Assembly: GCF_006516955.1 (NCBI RefSeq)
Contig: NZ_VHLG01000002.1
Location: 496,001-560,000 of the forward strand
Direction: 5' to 3'
Length of the DNA stretch: 64,000 nt
Origin: Martelella alba
GTDB lineage: Bacteria > Pseudomonadota > Alphaproteobacteria > Rhizobiales > Rhizobiaceae
Shown here: positions 53,273-61,698 of the stretch, piece by piece
Layout: each line of letters begins with the position of its first letter
Numbering within the stretch: position 1 is the stretch's first letter
Notes under the pieces: model-generated
Database searches by the model: none
What the model was told of the DNA's origin: nothing
The model's input: the letters and a program-made list of their open reading frames with translations, nothing else
Translations under genes and position numbers: made by a program

Positions 53273-53298
53273 AACGCGCAAAACAGCTATTCGGTTCA
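53273..53298 (-). promoter_or_regulatory. EcfG/RpoE2-type promoter for rpoH2
   Basis: On the minus strand: TGAAC, 17 bp, CGTT (plus-strand GTTCA at 53294-53298 and AACG at 53273-53276). This is one mismatch from the general stress consensus GGAAC-N16/17-CGTT. rpoH2 is a known RpoE2 target in Sinorhizobium meliloti. Confidence 0.6.
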
Positions 53299-53350
53299 CC
53301 TGCTGACGGTATTTTTTTGACAGACGGAGCCATCGGACAGATGGACATGA

Positions 53351-53376
53351 AAAAACCGGCCGCAAGGGCCGGTTTT
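53351..53376 (-). terminator. Rho-independent terminator after carD
   Basis: AAAACCGGCC (53352-53361), GCAAG, GGCCGGTTTT (53367-53376). On the minus strand it ends in a T-run, 27 bp after the carD stop. Confidence 0.9.
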
Positions 53377-53403
53377 GACAACTGATCATGCAATGGAAAC
53401 CGC

Positions 53404-53973
53404 TCAGGCGGCTTCCTCATGGGCGTCATCGTCTTCACTGACCTTGCCGCGCTTGGGAGACTTGGCAAGATGCGTTTCGACCAGACGGACCGCCTCTGTT
53501 TCCGACATCTTGTTGACGGCAGCGATTTCGCGCGCCATGCGATCAAGAGCGGCTTCATAGAGCTGACGCTCGGAATAGGACTGCTCAGGCTGATTGTCGG
53601 CCCGATAAAGGTCACGGACAACTTCCGCAATCGAGATCAGATCGCCGGAATTGATCTTGGCATCATATTCCTGGGCGCGGCGCGACCACATGGTGCGCTT
53701 GATGCGGGCCTTGCCCTGCACAACCTTCAGTGCGCGTTCGACGAAATCCGTCTCCGACAGCTTGCGCATGCCGATGCTCATCGCTTTTGCGACCGGAACT
53801 TTCAGTCGCATCTTGTCCTTGTCGAAATCGATAACGAAGAGTTCGAGCTTCATGCCCGCCACTTCCTGTTCCTCAATCGCAGTGATCGTGCCTACGCCGT
53901 GGGCCGGGTAGACAATCGCTTCACCAGTCTTGAAACCGTGACGACCCGAAGACTTGTTCTGTTGTACTGTCAT
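53404..53973 (-). CDS. carD: CarD-family transcriptional regulator
   Basis: A 189-residue CarD/CdnL protein. The RNA-polymerase-interaction domain is FKTGEAIVYPAHGVGTITAI to LELFVIDFDKDKMRLKVPV; a helical DNA-binding half follows (KRTMWSRRAQEYDAKINSGD), with an acidic tail. It stabilises open complexes, notably at rRNA promoters. I chose the ATG at 53973 (MTVQQNKSSG). Confidence 0.94.
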   Translation of the reverse strand: MTVQQNKSSGRHGFKTGEAIVYPAHGVGTITAIEEQEVAGMKLELFVIDFDKDKMRLKVPVAKAMSIGMRKLSETDFVERALKVVQGKARIKRTMWSRRAQEYDAKINSGDLISIAEVVRDLYRADNQPEQSYSERQLYEAALDRMAREIAAVNKMSETEAVRLVETHLAKSPKRGKVSEDDDAHEEAA

Positions 53974-54389
53974 ATGCTTCAAAAACTCCCTGTTACGCAT
54001 CCGGCGGGCGCCGGCGCCGGGCGGAATCACCCGACAGTGGCGAGCAAGTCATGTCACTCGCCTGCTGTATCCACCAAACGTGCATAATAAAGCGTCGCGT
54101 GTTCAGGCCAGAAGCCGTTCCGCACATAATCCGGGGGGAAATGATCGACGTTTATTTGATTGCTTTCTTGGCTAGGATGGCAAAATTTGCCGTTTTTTGG
54201 ATCAGTTCCAAATGTATAGCACAAGATTGGCGCAGAATCAATGAAACATGCACCCGCGACCGCAGCCACGGGTGAAAATAACGATATCGGCCGAGACCTA
54301 ACCAATTTGCGGCCATTCGCCAAGCCCCAAAATGCTGATCAGCACCAAAAAAACAGCGCCCCTCGGCCAGGACGTGAATGATGCCGTTA
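53974..54389. other. Intergenic region between carD and fdxA
   Basis: 416 bp without a supported gene. It holds the carD promoter on the minus strand (not pinned down) and the 12-bp palindrome TGCTGATCAGCA (54333-54344) near the fdxA 3' end, followed on the minus strand by ATTTTGGGG, possibly a terminator. A 90-codon minus-strand frame here has no family features. Confidence 0.5.
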
Positions 54390-54728
54390 TCAGTCGCCCT
54401 TGCCGGGCTTGTCCGAGAAAAACTTCTCGAACTTGTTTTCGACGCCGTCCATTTCGGTGGCCTCATCCATCGGTTCGCGCTTGATGGTGATATTCGGCCA
54501 TTGCGTCGAATATTCGGCGTTGAGCTTCAGCCAGTCATCGAGGCCCGGCTCGGTATCCGGCCGGATTGCCTCGGCAGGGCATTCCGGTTCACAGACGCCG
54601 CAATCGATACATTCATCGGGATTGATGACGAGGAAGTTCTCTCCCTCGTAAAAACAGTCCACCGGGCAGACTTCGACACAATCCGTATATTTGCAGCGAA
54701 TGCAATTGTCGGTCACGACATACGTCAT
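54390..54728 (-). CDS. fdxA: Seven-iron ferredoxin FdxA
   Basis: A 112-residue 7Fe ferredoxin. Cys9, Cys17 and Cys50 fit the 3Fe-4S cluster, and Cys21, Cys40, Cys43 and Cys46 the 4Fe-4S cluster ([17 protein letters not shown] and [11 protein letters not shown]). It carries electrons in the cytoplasm; its partners are not known here. I chose the ATG at 54728 (MTYVVTDNC), the family's usual start. It is part of the helicase-S4-fdxA-carD block. Confidence 0.96.
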   Translation of the reverse strand: MTYVVTDNCIRCKYTDCVEVCPVDCFYEGENFLVINPDECIDCGVCEPECPAEAIRPDTEPGLDDWLKLNAEYSTQWPNITIKREPMDEATEMDGVENKFEKFFSDKPGKGD

Positions 54729-54961
54729 GAAAGGCTCCAGATCAGAAATTCCCGACGGACAGTTCCACAGACCATCCGCCCACAACACAATCGCAAAGCG
54801 TCTCCGCGCCGGACAGAACCGGCGGAACACTTTGCCTTCAAGGCCTGAGGTACCGGCTTTGACGCGCTACCGCAAGAACATTTCGTTCCACAGATTGGCC
54901 GATCGCGGGCAGGAATTTTCCTTTTCCGTGCCGGAGACGCTGCCGGCAAAGCGAAATCCGC

Positions 54962-55381
54962 TCAAAGATCATCTTCGCCGGTCAGGCGGTCGAGCGCACG
55001 CCGCTCCTTCTTCGTCGGCCGGCCGGAGCCGGCAACACGCTGGGCCTGCTCAAAAGGCGTCAGGCTTTCACGCTTCGGAACTGGCGGGCTGTGGTCCTCG
55101 TAAAGCCGCTGCGCTTCCTCATAGGGGCCGCGCCGGTTGCCGGGCGCGACCACGACGAGCACGACATCACGACGCTCCAGCGTCAGCCCGACACGGTCAC
55201 CCGGCGAAATCTCGATACTGGAACGGGCAATTTTCTGCCCGTTCACTTTGACATGTCCGCTATCGATCAGCTTTTGCGCCAGCGAGCGTGACTTCACCAT
55301 GCGGGTGAAAAACAGCCATTTGTCGATGCGCTGGCGTTCGCCGCCAGCACGCTCGATTTCTGTCTTCTCTGCCCGCGCCAT
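54962..55381 (-). CDS. S4-domain RNA-binding protein (Hsp15-like)
   Basis: A 139-residue protein with an N-terminal S4 domain (QRIDKWLFFTRMVKSRSLAQ, then GHVKVNGQKIARSS). Hsp15/HslR-like proteins bind stalled 50S-tRNA complexes; a role in ribosome rescue is inferred. It starts five bases after the helicase stop. Confidence 0.9.
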   Translation of the reverse strand: MARAEKTEIERAGGERQRIDKWLFFTRMVKSRSLAQKLIDSGHVKVNGQKIARSSIEISPGDRVGLTLERRDVVLVVVAPGNRRGPYEEAQRLYEDHSPPVPKRESLTPFEQAQRVAGSGRPTKKERRALDRLTGEDDL

Positions 55382-55386
55382 CCGCG

Positions 55387-58300
55387 TCAGCGTTTCATCT
55401 GCGCCTTCAGCGCGGCGAGCTTGGCAAAGGGCGAATCCGGATCGACCGGCTTTTCGCGCCGCTGCGGCCGCTCATTGCGCTGCGGACGGTCATCATCCCG
55501 GCGCTCGCGCTTCGGCCCCTTGCCGTGACGCTGGCCACGCGAACCCTGCTCGCCCTCGCCGCGTGCTTCGCCATCGCGCTGGCCACCCTTGCGGCCCTGC
55601 GGCCGCTGGCCACGGCCACGCTCGGGGCGGTTGCCGCGTTCGTTCTGCGAACGCCCGCCGCCCGGACGCCACAAGAGAACCGGCTTGGGCTCTTCAGCAG
55701 GCTTTTCCTCGGTTGCCGGTGCGGTTTCAGTTGCAGCCACAGGCTCATCCGCCTCTGCCGTTTCGGCAGGCGCGGCATTTTCTGCAGCGGCGGGGCTTGC
55801 CTCAACCTCGGCCTGAGCAGCCTGGGCTTCCTTTACGGGGGCTTCCGCCGCTTCAGCCGGTGCAGCATGGCGCTTGGTGACGGTCTCAACGGCGACGCCG
55901 GCCGGCTTTGCCTGCTGGGTCTCAGCCTCGCGCTCCGCCTGGATCGCCGCCAGCTTTTCGACCTCTTCCGGATTTGCCACATCCGCGCGATAGCCAAGCC
56001 CCTTGAGGATTTCCTCCATATCGTCAGGCGTTGCCCCGAGGATCGACATCATGGCCGGTGTCGTCACGAAGCGACGCCCGTCAAAAGCACCTTCCGGCGG
56101 CAAGGCATCGCTCGCCTTCCACTGGGTCAGCGGACGAATGAGGTCGGCCAGACGCTCGAGAATATCAATGCGCACGGCGCGCTTGCCGAGGAAACGGAAG
56201 CCGGCAAGCTTGTAGAACATGCGTTCATAAGACGGCTCGGTGACGACGGAGGTGCGTCCGGCCGCCAGAACCGGGATAAGTTCGCCATAGCCAGGCTTTT
56301 CCATACCGTCATTCTTCAGCGCCCAAAGCAGCGTGATGAGCTCGGCCGGAGCCGGCTTCAACAGGGCTGGAATGAAAACGTGATAAGCGCCGAAGCGAAC
56401 ACCGTAATGCCGCATCGAAGCACGCGCATCCTGATCCAGCGATTTCACCTCATTGGCGACATCGCGACGGAACAGGACACCGAGATTTTCGACGAGCTGA
56501 AAGGCAAGGCCGCGCGCCAGGCCCTGAATATCTTCCGCCCGGGACAATTCGTCGAGCGGCTTCAGAACCGTCTGGATGTGATGAGCGACGAAGCGCTCGA
56601 TGCGCGCAACCGCATGATCACGGGCAGGCCCCGACAATTGTTCATCCGCCAGCAGAATGACCCGCGGGCGCAGGATATCATCGCCAGCAACGAGACGGGC
56701 CACCGGATCGCCAAGCCAGCGCAGGCTGCCTGACGCGTCAATCGCCAGATCCGCATTGCCCGAGGCATGCAGCCTTGCGGCCCGCGCTTCGAATTCCAGC
56801 GCCAGCGCCTTTTGCGCCGCCGCCTCAATAGCCTTGGCGTCAGGTCCCTCAGCGCCGGAAACGGCCTTGAAGCGAAATCCCGCCAATTCCCCCACATGAT
56901 GTCCTTCCACGAAGACATCGCCATTTACGCTTATTTCTGCTTCCAGCATCGCATTCTCTCTCAGGCGCTTCATCAGCACAGATGTCCTGCGGTCAACGAA
57001 GCGTTTCGTCAACCTTTCATGCAGTGCATCCGACAGCCGATCCTCGATTTTCCGTGTCTTTTCCTGCCAGTGTGTCGGATCGGCAAGCCAACCCGGTCGA
57101 TTTGATACATAAGTCCATGTTCTGATCTGGGCGATCCGCGCGGAAAGCGTGTCGATTTCGCCATCCGTCCGGTCCGCATGGCGGACCTGGCTCGCCAGAA
57201 AATCCTCGTCCACGTGCCCGCGATCAACCAGGTCACGATAAAGCGAAGCAATCAGATCAGCATGCTGTGCCGGGGCAATCCGGCGATAATCCGGCAGCGA
57301 GCAGGCATCCCACAGGCTTTCGATCCGCGCCGGGCGATCGGCCCGCGCGACGATATCGGGATTGCGGGTCAGAAATTCCAGTGCACGCTGATCCACCGCC
57401 GGCAATGCCCGCGTCAGACCCGATACAGTCGGCACCTGATCGAGGCTGTTTCTGAGGGCTGCAAGCGAGGCAAAATCCAGCGCTTTCGAGCGCCATTGCA
57501 GCACCTTCACCGGATCGAATTCATGCGCCTCGATGCGCTCCACCAGTTCATCATCAAAGGGCGCAACCCTGCCCGTCACGCCGAAAGTGCCGTCGCTTGT
57601 ATGCCTGCCGGCACGGCCGGCCACCTGGGCAAGCTCGCCGGGATTGAGCGGACGGTACTGAAAGCCATCAAATTTCCGATCCTGGGCAAAGGCCACATGA
57701 TCGACATCAAGGTTCAGCCCCATGCCGATGGCGTCCGTCGCGACCAGATATTCGACGTCGCCGTTCTGATAGAGTTCGACCTGCGCATTGCGGGTGCGTG
57801 GCGACAGGGCGCCCAGCACAACCGCTGCACCGCCGCGCTGACGGCGGATCAGTTCGGCAATGGCATAGACCTCGTCGGAGGAAAAGGCGACAACGGCGGA
57901 ACGGCGCGGCAGGCGTGTGATCTTCTTCTGGCCGGCATAAAGCAGATGCGACATGCGTGGCCGCTCGATCACGGAAATGCCCGGAAGCAGGCTTTTCAGG
58001 ATGGGCTTCATGGTGGCCGCGCCGAGAAGCAGCGTTTCCTCGCGGCCGCGCAAATGCAAGATCCGGTCGGTGAAGATATGGCCGCGCTCCATGTCGCCGG
58101 CCAGCTGAACCTCGTCGATTGCAACAAAGGCAACATCGGCGTCGCGCGGCATGGCCTCGACGGTGCAGACCTGGAAACGCGCTTTGGGTGGGCTGATCTT
58201 CTCTTCGCCGGTAATCAGCGCGACATTATTGACGCCAACCTTTTCAACGACGCGTCCGTAAACTTCGCGCGCAAGCAGCCGCAGCGGCAGTCCGATCACG

Positions 58301-58488
58301 CCGCTCGAATGCGCCACCATACGCTCGATTGCAAAATGGGTCTTGCCGGTATTGGTCGGTCCGAGCATCGCAGTCACACCGCGTCCGCTCAAGATCATGG
58401 CCTTAGCATTCAATGTCCCGGTCCCGATCCTTTTTGCTGGGGCCAAGGGACCTGCCCCCAACAGTGTCGTCTTCAATTGCGGCGCCAT
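55387..58488 (-). CDS. SUV3-like DExH RNA helicase
   Basis: A 1033-residue helicase. Walker A is GPTNTGKTHFAIERM (about residue 43), motif II is DEVQ, and motif VI is QVAGRAGRHTSDGTFG, followed by SUV3-type C-terminal helical domains. The last 150 residues are low-complexity: Ala/Glu-rich, then basic and Arg/Gly-rich, typical of RNA-binding tails. It is likely to act in RNA turnover. Residues 1-30 are variable, and MILSGRGVTAM further in is a possible start. Confidence 0.93.
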   Translation of the reverse strand: MAPQLKTTLLGAGPLAPAKRIGTGTLNAKAMILSGRGVTAMLGPTNTGKTHFAIERMVAHSSGVIGLPLRLLAREVYGRVVEKVGVNNVALITGEEKISPPKARFQVCTVEAMPRDADVAFVAIDEVQLAGDMERGHIFTDRILHLRGREETLLLGAATMKPILKSLLPGISVIERPRMSHLLYAGQKKITRLPRRSAVVAFSSDEVYAIAELIRRQRGGAAVVLGALSPRTRNAQVELYQNGDVEYLVATDAIGMGLNLDVDHVAFAQDRKFDGFQYRPLNPGELAQVAGRAGRHTSDGTFGVTGRVAPFDDELVERIEAHEFDPVKVLQWRSKALDFASLAALRNSLDQVPTVSGLTRALPAVDQRALEFLTRNPDIVARADRPARIESLWDACSLPDYRRIAPAQHADLIASLYRDLVDRGHVDEDFLASQVRHADRTDGEIDTLSARIAQIRTWTYVSNRPGWLADPTHWQEKTRKIEDRLSDALHERLTKRFVDRRTSVLMKRLRENAMLEAEISVNGDVFVEGHHVGELAGFRFKAVSGAEGPDAKAIEAAAQKALALEFEARAARLHASGNADLAIDASGSLRWLGDPVARLVAGDDILRPRVILLADEQLSGPARDHAVARIERFVAHHIQTVLKPLDELSRAEDIQGLARGLAFQLVENLGVLFRRDVANEVKSLDQDARASMRHYGVRFGAYHVFIPALLKPAPAELITLLWALKNDGMEKPGYGELIPVLAAGRTSVVTEPSYERMFYKLAGFRFLGKRAVRIDILERLADLIRPLTQWKASDALPPEGAFDGRRFVTTPAMMSILGATPDDMEEILKGLGYRADVANPEEVEKLAAIQAEREAETQQAKPAGVAVETVTKRHAAPAEAAEAPVKEAQAAQAEVEASPAAAENAAPAETAEADEPVAATETAPATEEKPAEEPKPVLLWRPGGGRSQNERGNRPERGRGQRPQGRKGGQRDGEARGEGEQGSRGQRHGKGPKRERRDDDRPQRNERPQRREKPVDPDSPFAKLAALKAQMKR

Positions 58489-58594
58489 CCTCCCGATGAG
58501 CGCCAGCGCATCTCTGTATAGATGGCTCTTGGCCTGCCTGCAAGCAAGGAGGCGTGCAGTTTTTCCCGTTTCAGGCCCGTAGACGTTAAGAATT

Positions 58595-58670
58595 GGAACA
58601 AATGCGAACGAAAAGGCGACGAATCGCTCACCTCATCGGCTTCCCGCTTTGTTCACGGCTAGATCTAGAG
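58595..58670 (+). repeat. Duplicated dyad element, copy 1
   Basis: GGAACAAAT, then GGCGACGAATC (58615-58625), 22 bp, TTTGTTCACGGCTAGATCTAG. The end contains the palindrome CTAGATCTAG. It matches copy 2 in both conserved blocks and in the 22-bp distance between them. Confidence 0.6.
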
Positions 58671-58858
58671 GATCAGAGCATCACGGCCACGATATATCGA
58701 CCGAGAGAACAGCAGAGCGCGTTCACCGGCGGCAGAACGGCGCAGCGCTGTTAATCTTTCCTGCCAAAAGCTTAACATTTTCGCGCCTGCGGCCTGTCCG
58801 GCGAGGTGACATGTCCGACATCGCGAAAGCAGCCAAAATTAACGTTCGGGCCAAAGCC

Positions 58859-58924
58859 GGAACATATCGGCGACGAATCACAGACAGCGCTATTTTCCCT
58901 TTTTGTTCACCGCTACATATAGCG
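58859..58924 (+). repeat. Duplicated dyad element, copy 2
   Basis: GGAACATAT, GGCGACGAATC, 22 bp, TTTGTTCACCGCTACATATAGCG. The last part is the dyad CGCTA-CATA-TAGCG. 18 of 21 bases of the last block equal copy 1, and dyad symmetry is kept although the bases differ. Confidence 0.6.
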
Positions 58925-59088
58925 TAATTTACTGTTTTTTAACCATATATTTCTCTGGAGCACTCGATAGAGCCCCCATTCGAACCCGGTTTTGTTAACC
59001 TTTTGCGCCAGGGCATTTGATAATTTTCGGGAACCGGAAGCGGCATTTGTGAATTCTTCATTTCAAGTGAAATCAAAGGAGCTTCCAG

Positions 59089-59244
59089 ATGCTCGGAACC
59101 ATACTTCTCATTGTCCTTATCCTGCTCCTGATCGGCGCACTGCCAAGCTGGGGCTATTCGCGAAGCTGGGGTTACGGCCCGTCGGGTGGTGCCGGCCTGC
59201 TGGTGCTGATCATCATTGTGCTCTTACTTTTGGGCTATCTATGA
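59089..59244 (+). CDS. DUF3309 family small membrane protein
   Basis: A 51-residue hydrophobic protein: a helix (LIVLILLLIGALPSW), a short polar YSRSWGYGPSGG turn, and a second helix ending LLLLGYL. This fits DUF3309 in length and pattern. The ATG at 59089 has AAAGGAG nine bases upstream. Function is unknown; such genes are often stress-related, which is not shown here. Confidence 0.85.
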   Translation: MLGTILLIVLILLLIGALPSWGYSRSWGYGPSGGAGLLVLIIIVLLLLGYL

Positions 59245-59304
59245 TAAAATCAGGCTGGTTCGGCGCGGAAAACAGCCGGCGACAACAGCCAAAGGAAACA
59301 CGCC

Positions 59305-59493
59305 ATGAAAAAAGCCCTTCTTGCAGCACTGCTCGTCCTGCCCCTGACCGCCGCCTGCACGACCACGCAACGCAACACCACGATCGGCGCCGCCACAGGT
59401 GCTGCGATTGGCGGCGTTGCCACCAACAGCTGGGGCGGCGCGGCCATTGGCGGTCTCGCGGGCGGCGCAGTCGGCGCAGCCGTTTCCCGCTGA
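59305..59493 (+). CDS. Small glycine-zipper lipoprotein
   Basis: A 62-residue lipoprotein: signal MKKALLAALLVLPLTAAC (lipobox TAAC), then TTTQRNTT and a glycine-zipper helix (GAATGAAIGGVATNSWGGAA, then GGLAGGAVGAAV). Such proteins insert in or lie on the outer membrane. It is 60 bp after the DUF3309 gene and ends in a terminator. Confidence 0.85.
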   Translation: MKKALLAALLVLPLTAACTTTQRNTTIGAATGAAIGGVATNSWGGAAIGGLAGGAVGAAVSR

Positions 59494-59541
59494 TACATTC
59501 AGCCGCAACGCCGTGTGAGCGTCTGCGGCACTGCAATCACC

Positions 59542-59580
59542 AAGCGTCATGCAGCCCTTAAGGAATGCGTGACGCTTTTT
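59542..59580 (+). terminator. Rho-independent terminator after the small lipoprotein
   Basis: AAGCGTCA (59542-59549) pairs with TGACGCTT (59570-59577), with an inner CCCTTAAGG arm and a run of five T after it. Confidence 0.85.
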
Positions 59581-59683
59581 CCTTGCAGCGCTTTCTTACA
59601 AGGGCGACGGCCAGAATCTTCAACTTCAGGCTGAGACAGCCCTGACATTTACCTTTTACGCAGTCGCAACAAGACAAAGTGAT

Positions 59684-59710
59684 TGTAACCGAGCCATTTT
59701 TGCGGTTACA
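59684..59710. promoter_or_regulatory. Inverted repeat upstream of phaR
   Basis: TGTAACCG (59684-59691), 11 bp, CGGTTACA (59703-59710), a perfect 8-bp dyad 50 bp before the phaR start. It could be an autoregulation site, though it is unlike the TGC-rich sites reported for PhaR. Confidence 0.5.
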
Positions 59711-59760
59711 TCATCGACGGGAAGAGGAATAAACGAATAAATCGCGGGGAGGAGGCAAAT

Positions 59761-60312
59761 ATGCCCGGAAGCGAAAGTAACACTGTCATCAAAAAATACG
59801 CGAACCGCCGTTTGTACAATACCGGTACAAGCAGCTATGTGACGCTCGACGATCTGGCAACAATGGTGAAAAAAGGCGAGGATTTCACCGTTCGCGACGC
59901 CAAGACCGGCGATGACATCACTCATATGGTGCTCACCCAGATCATTTTTGACCAGGAATGCCGTTCCGGCCAGGCACTGCTGCCGGTTTCCTTCCTGCGC
60001 GAGCTGATCAGCTATTACGGCGATCAGATGCAGGCCATGCTGCCAGGCTTTCTTGATCACGCCATGAAGGCTTTCAGTGAGCAGCAGCAGCATATGCGCG
60101 ACCAGATGGACCGCGCACTCTATGAAAACCCGCTAAAGCGCCATCTCTATCAAAGCGAGAGCGACGAACGCCCAATCGGCCGCTACCAGCCACTGGTGGC
60201 CAGCGCCCGGCGTGAAACAGAAGACGCTAACGGCAAGGCGGAGACCACCCATGCGCTGGATGATCTGAAGAAACAGCTTCAAGTGCTTCAGGAACGCCTC
60301 GAAAACATGTGA
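59761..60312 (+). CDS. phaR: Polyhydroxyalkanoate synthesis repressor PhaR
   Basis: A 183-residue PhaR. The N-terminal DNA-binding domain (IKKYANRRLYNTGTSSYVTL, then DDLATMVKKGEDF) and the following PHB accumulation region (QIIFDQE, ELISYYGDQMQAMLPGFLDH) are typical. A C-terminal coiled coil ends the protein. It links polyhydroxybutyrate level to phasin and other genes. No pha synthesis genes are in the window. Confidence 0.95.
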   Translation: MPGSESNTVIKKYANRRLYNTGTSSYVTLDDLATMVKKGEDFTVRDAKTGDDITHMVLTQIIFDQECRSGQALLPVSFLRELISYYGDQMQAMLPGFLDHAMKAFSEQQQHMRDQMDRALYENPLKRHLYQSESDERPIGRYQPLVASARRETEDANGKAETTHALDDLKKQLQVLQERLENM

Positions 60313-60439
60313 CCGCCGAAACCGCCAGCATGCATTTCCCGTCCCGTCGCCGTCAATGCCCCGGACGCGCGGGATGGGCAGCGTTTTCTTCGCATGCGAT
60401 CGGGTAACGACCTGACTTCACATCACCAGACAACAAAAG

Positions 60440-60469
60440 ACAGCGGCCCGGCACATGCCGGACCGCTGT
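60440..60469 (+). terminator. Hairpin terminator after phaR
   Basis: ACAGCGGCCCGGCA pairs with TGCCGGACCGCTGT with one C-A mismatch (a G-U pair on the minus strand), followed by TTTCAATTT. It lies 130 bp after phaR. Confidence 0.65.
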
Positions 60470-60494
60470 TTCAATTTGACGATCATAAAGCCGC

Positions 60495-60600
60495 TAGAGC
60501 ACCGTGCATCCATTCAGAGGCACAAAGGACGCTCTAACCCATTGAATCTACAGCATCGGCCCGAAAATCGATACCGATTTTCGGGCCGATGCTGCAGGCT
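60495..60600 (+). repeat. Palindromic intergenic repeat, copy B
   Basis: Contains GTGCATCCATTC, AAAGGACGCTCTAAC, ATTGAATCTAC with a GANTC site, and a perfect 20-bp stem: CAGCATCGGCCCGAAAATCG (60551-60570), ATAC, CGATTTTCGGGCCGATGCTG (60575-60594). It aligns with the reverse complement of copy A. It abuts the rpmF stop. Confidence 0.85.
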
Positions 60601-60607
60601 TTCAAGA

Positions 60608-60793
60608 TCAGGCGTTTTCCTTCGGTGCCAGAACCTGGCGGCCACGATACATGCCGGTCTTCAGATCGATGTGATGCGGACGGCGAAGCTCGCCCGAATT
60701 CTTGTCCTCAACATAGGTCGGGGCGCTGAGAGCGTCGGCCGAACGGCGCATGCCGCGCTTGGACGGGGACTTTTTACTTTTCGGTACAGCCAT
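60608..60793 (-). CDS. rpmF: 50S ribosomal protein L32
   Basis: A 61-residue L32: [20 protein letters not shown] at the start and [14 protein letters not shown] near the end. It lacks the zinc cysteines found in some L32 forms, as is usual in alphaproteobacteria. The ATG at 60793 is the family's normal start. Confidence 0.96.
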   Translation of the reverse strand: MAVPKSKKSPSKRGMRRSADALSAPTYVEDKNSGELRRPHHIDLKTGMYRGRQVLAPKENA

Positions 60794-60954
60794 TGTACTA
60801 CTCCACTTGCGGCAAGACATGGTCACCGTCGGAAACATCCAACCGCAAGATCCATCTCTCACAAACTTGAAAATTTGGCGCGCTTATACAGGGCCAGAAG
60901 CCTTTTGACCAGTCCTTTCGATGTTTTTTTAAAAGAACGGCCGCTCGCCGATAT

Positions 60955-61602
60955 TTATACCTCATCCTCCGGCACAATCCAACTCTCCGCCAGCGCGCCA
61001 TCGCGCCAGCGCTGATAGGCCGGCAGCGAACGCATGGTCGACATATAGGCAAGCGTTGTCTCGTCGGTGACCAGATCGAAGACCTCGAACCGGTTGACCA
61101 CCGGCGCGAACATGGCGTCGGCGGCAGTGAAGGTCGAAAACAGGAATGGACCGCCGGAACGCTTGATCGCCTCGCGCCAGATCGTCTCGATCCGCTTCAC
61201 GTCGCGCTTCACGGCATCCGAAACGGCAATCGCCTCCGGCCTGCGACGGAAATTCATCGGGCAGGCGCCGCGAAGGGCGGTGAAACCGGCATGCATTTCC
61301 GCCGCGATCGCCCGCGCCTGCGCGCGTTCGGCGCGGTCTTCCGGCCACAGCCCGGCCTCGGGAAAAAGCTCGGCCACATATTCGATGATTGCCAGCGATT
61401 CATGAATGATAAGCGAAGCATGATGGAGAGCAGGAACGCGGCCGACCGGGGAGATCTCAAAGAAACGCGGATTGCCCGCAGGAAAATCAAAGGGGATCAG
61501 CTTTTCCTTGAAAGCGATGCCGGTCGCTTCCATCGCGATCCAGGGTCTCAGCGACCAGGAGGAATAGTTCTTGTTGCCGATATAAAGGGTCAGATCGCTC
61601 AT
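60955..61602 (-). CDS. Glutathione S-transferase family protein
   Basis: A 215-residue GST. The N-terminal thioredoxin-like domain starts LTLYIGNKNYSSWSLRPWIA; the glutathione-contacting VPAL and ESLAI follow at about residues 58-70, and a helical C-terminal domain has FSTFTAADAMFAPV. SSWS at the active-site position suggests serine catalysis. The substrate is unknown. Confidence 0.9.
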   Translation of the reverse strand: MSDLTLYIGNKNYSSWSLRPWIAMEATGIAFKEKLIPFDFPAGNPRFFEISPVGRVPALHHASLIIHESLAIIEYVAELFPEAGLWPEDRAERAQARAIAAEMHAGFTALRGACPMNFRRRPEAIAVSDAVKRDVKRIETIWREAIKRSGGPFLFSTFTAADAMFAPVVNRFEVFDLVTDETTLAYMSTMRSLPAYQRWRDGALAESWIVPEDEV

Positions 61603-61698
61603 GAATTATTGTCCTTTCAGCCTGCGCCCCTCCGCACATAATCAACCTTTGCGCGCATACAGGGTTTTGCAGCCAAACACAAATTGAAACAGGTTATA

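Larger units (their letters stand above)
58489..59088. other. 600-bp region between helicase and DUF3309 genes
   Basis: No gene is supported. It holds two similar elements of about 70 bp (58595-58670 and 58859-58924), listed separately, and several GANTC sites. The downstream third is AT-rich and probably carries the promoter of the small genes that follow. Confidence 0.6.

Noticed and set aside
52272-53630. 452-residue version of RpoH2
   Set aside because: The extra 162 residues run through the promoter and carD end and resemble nothing; the ATG at 53144 gives a normal-length sigma factor.
54054-54323. 90-codon minus-strand frame between carD and fdxA
   Set aside because: No ribosome site, odd composition and no recognisable domain; treated as chance.
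58979-58992. TTCGAACCCGGTT as a third TetR operator
   Set aside because: The arms are too close and the second arm is incomplete; it lacks the 4-bp centre of the two real sites.
59030-59055. GGAAC near 59030 as an EcfG promoter for the DUF3309 gene
   Set aside because: No CGTT at 16-17 bp; the following bases do not fit.
60551-60594. Perfect 20-bp stem as a terminator of rpmF
   Set aside because: No T-run on the minus strand, and it is part of the repeated element (copy B), so it is better listed as a repeat.
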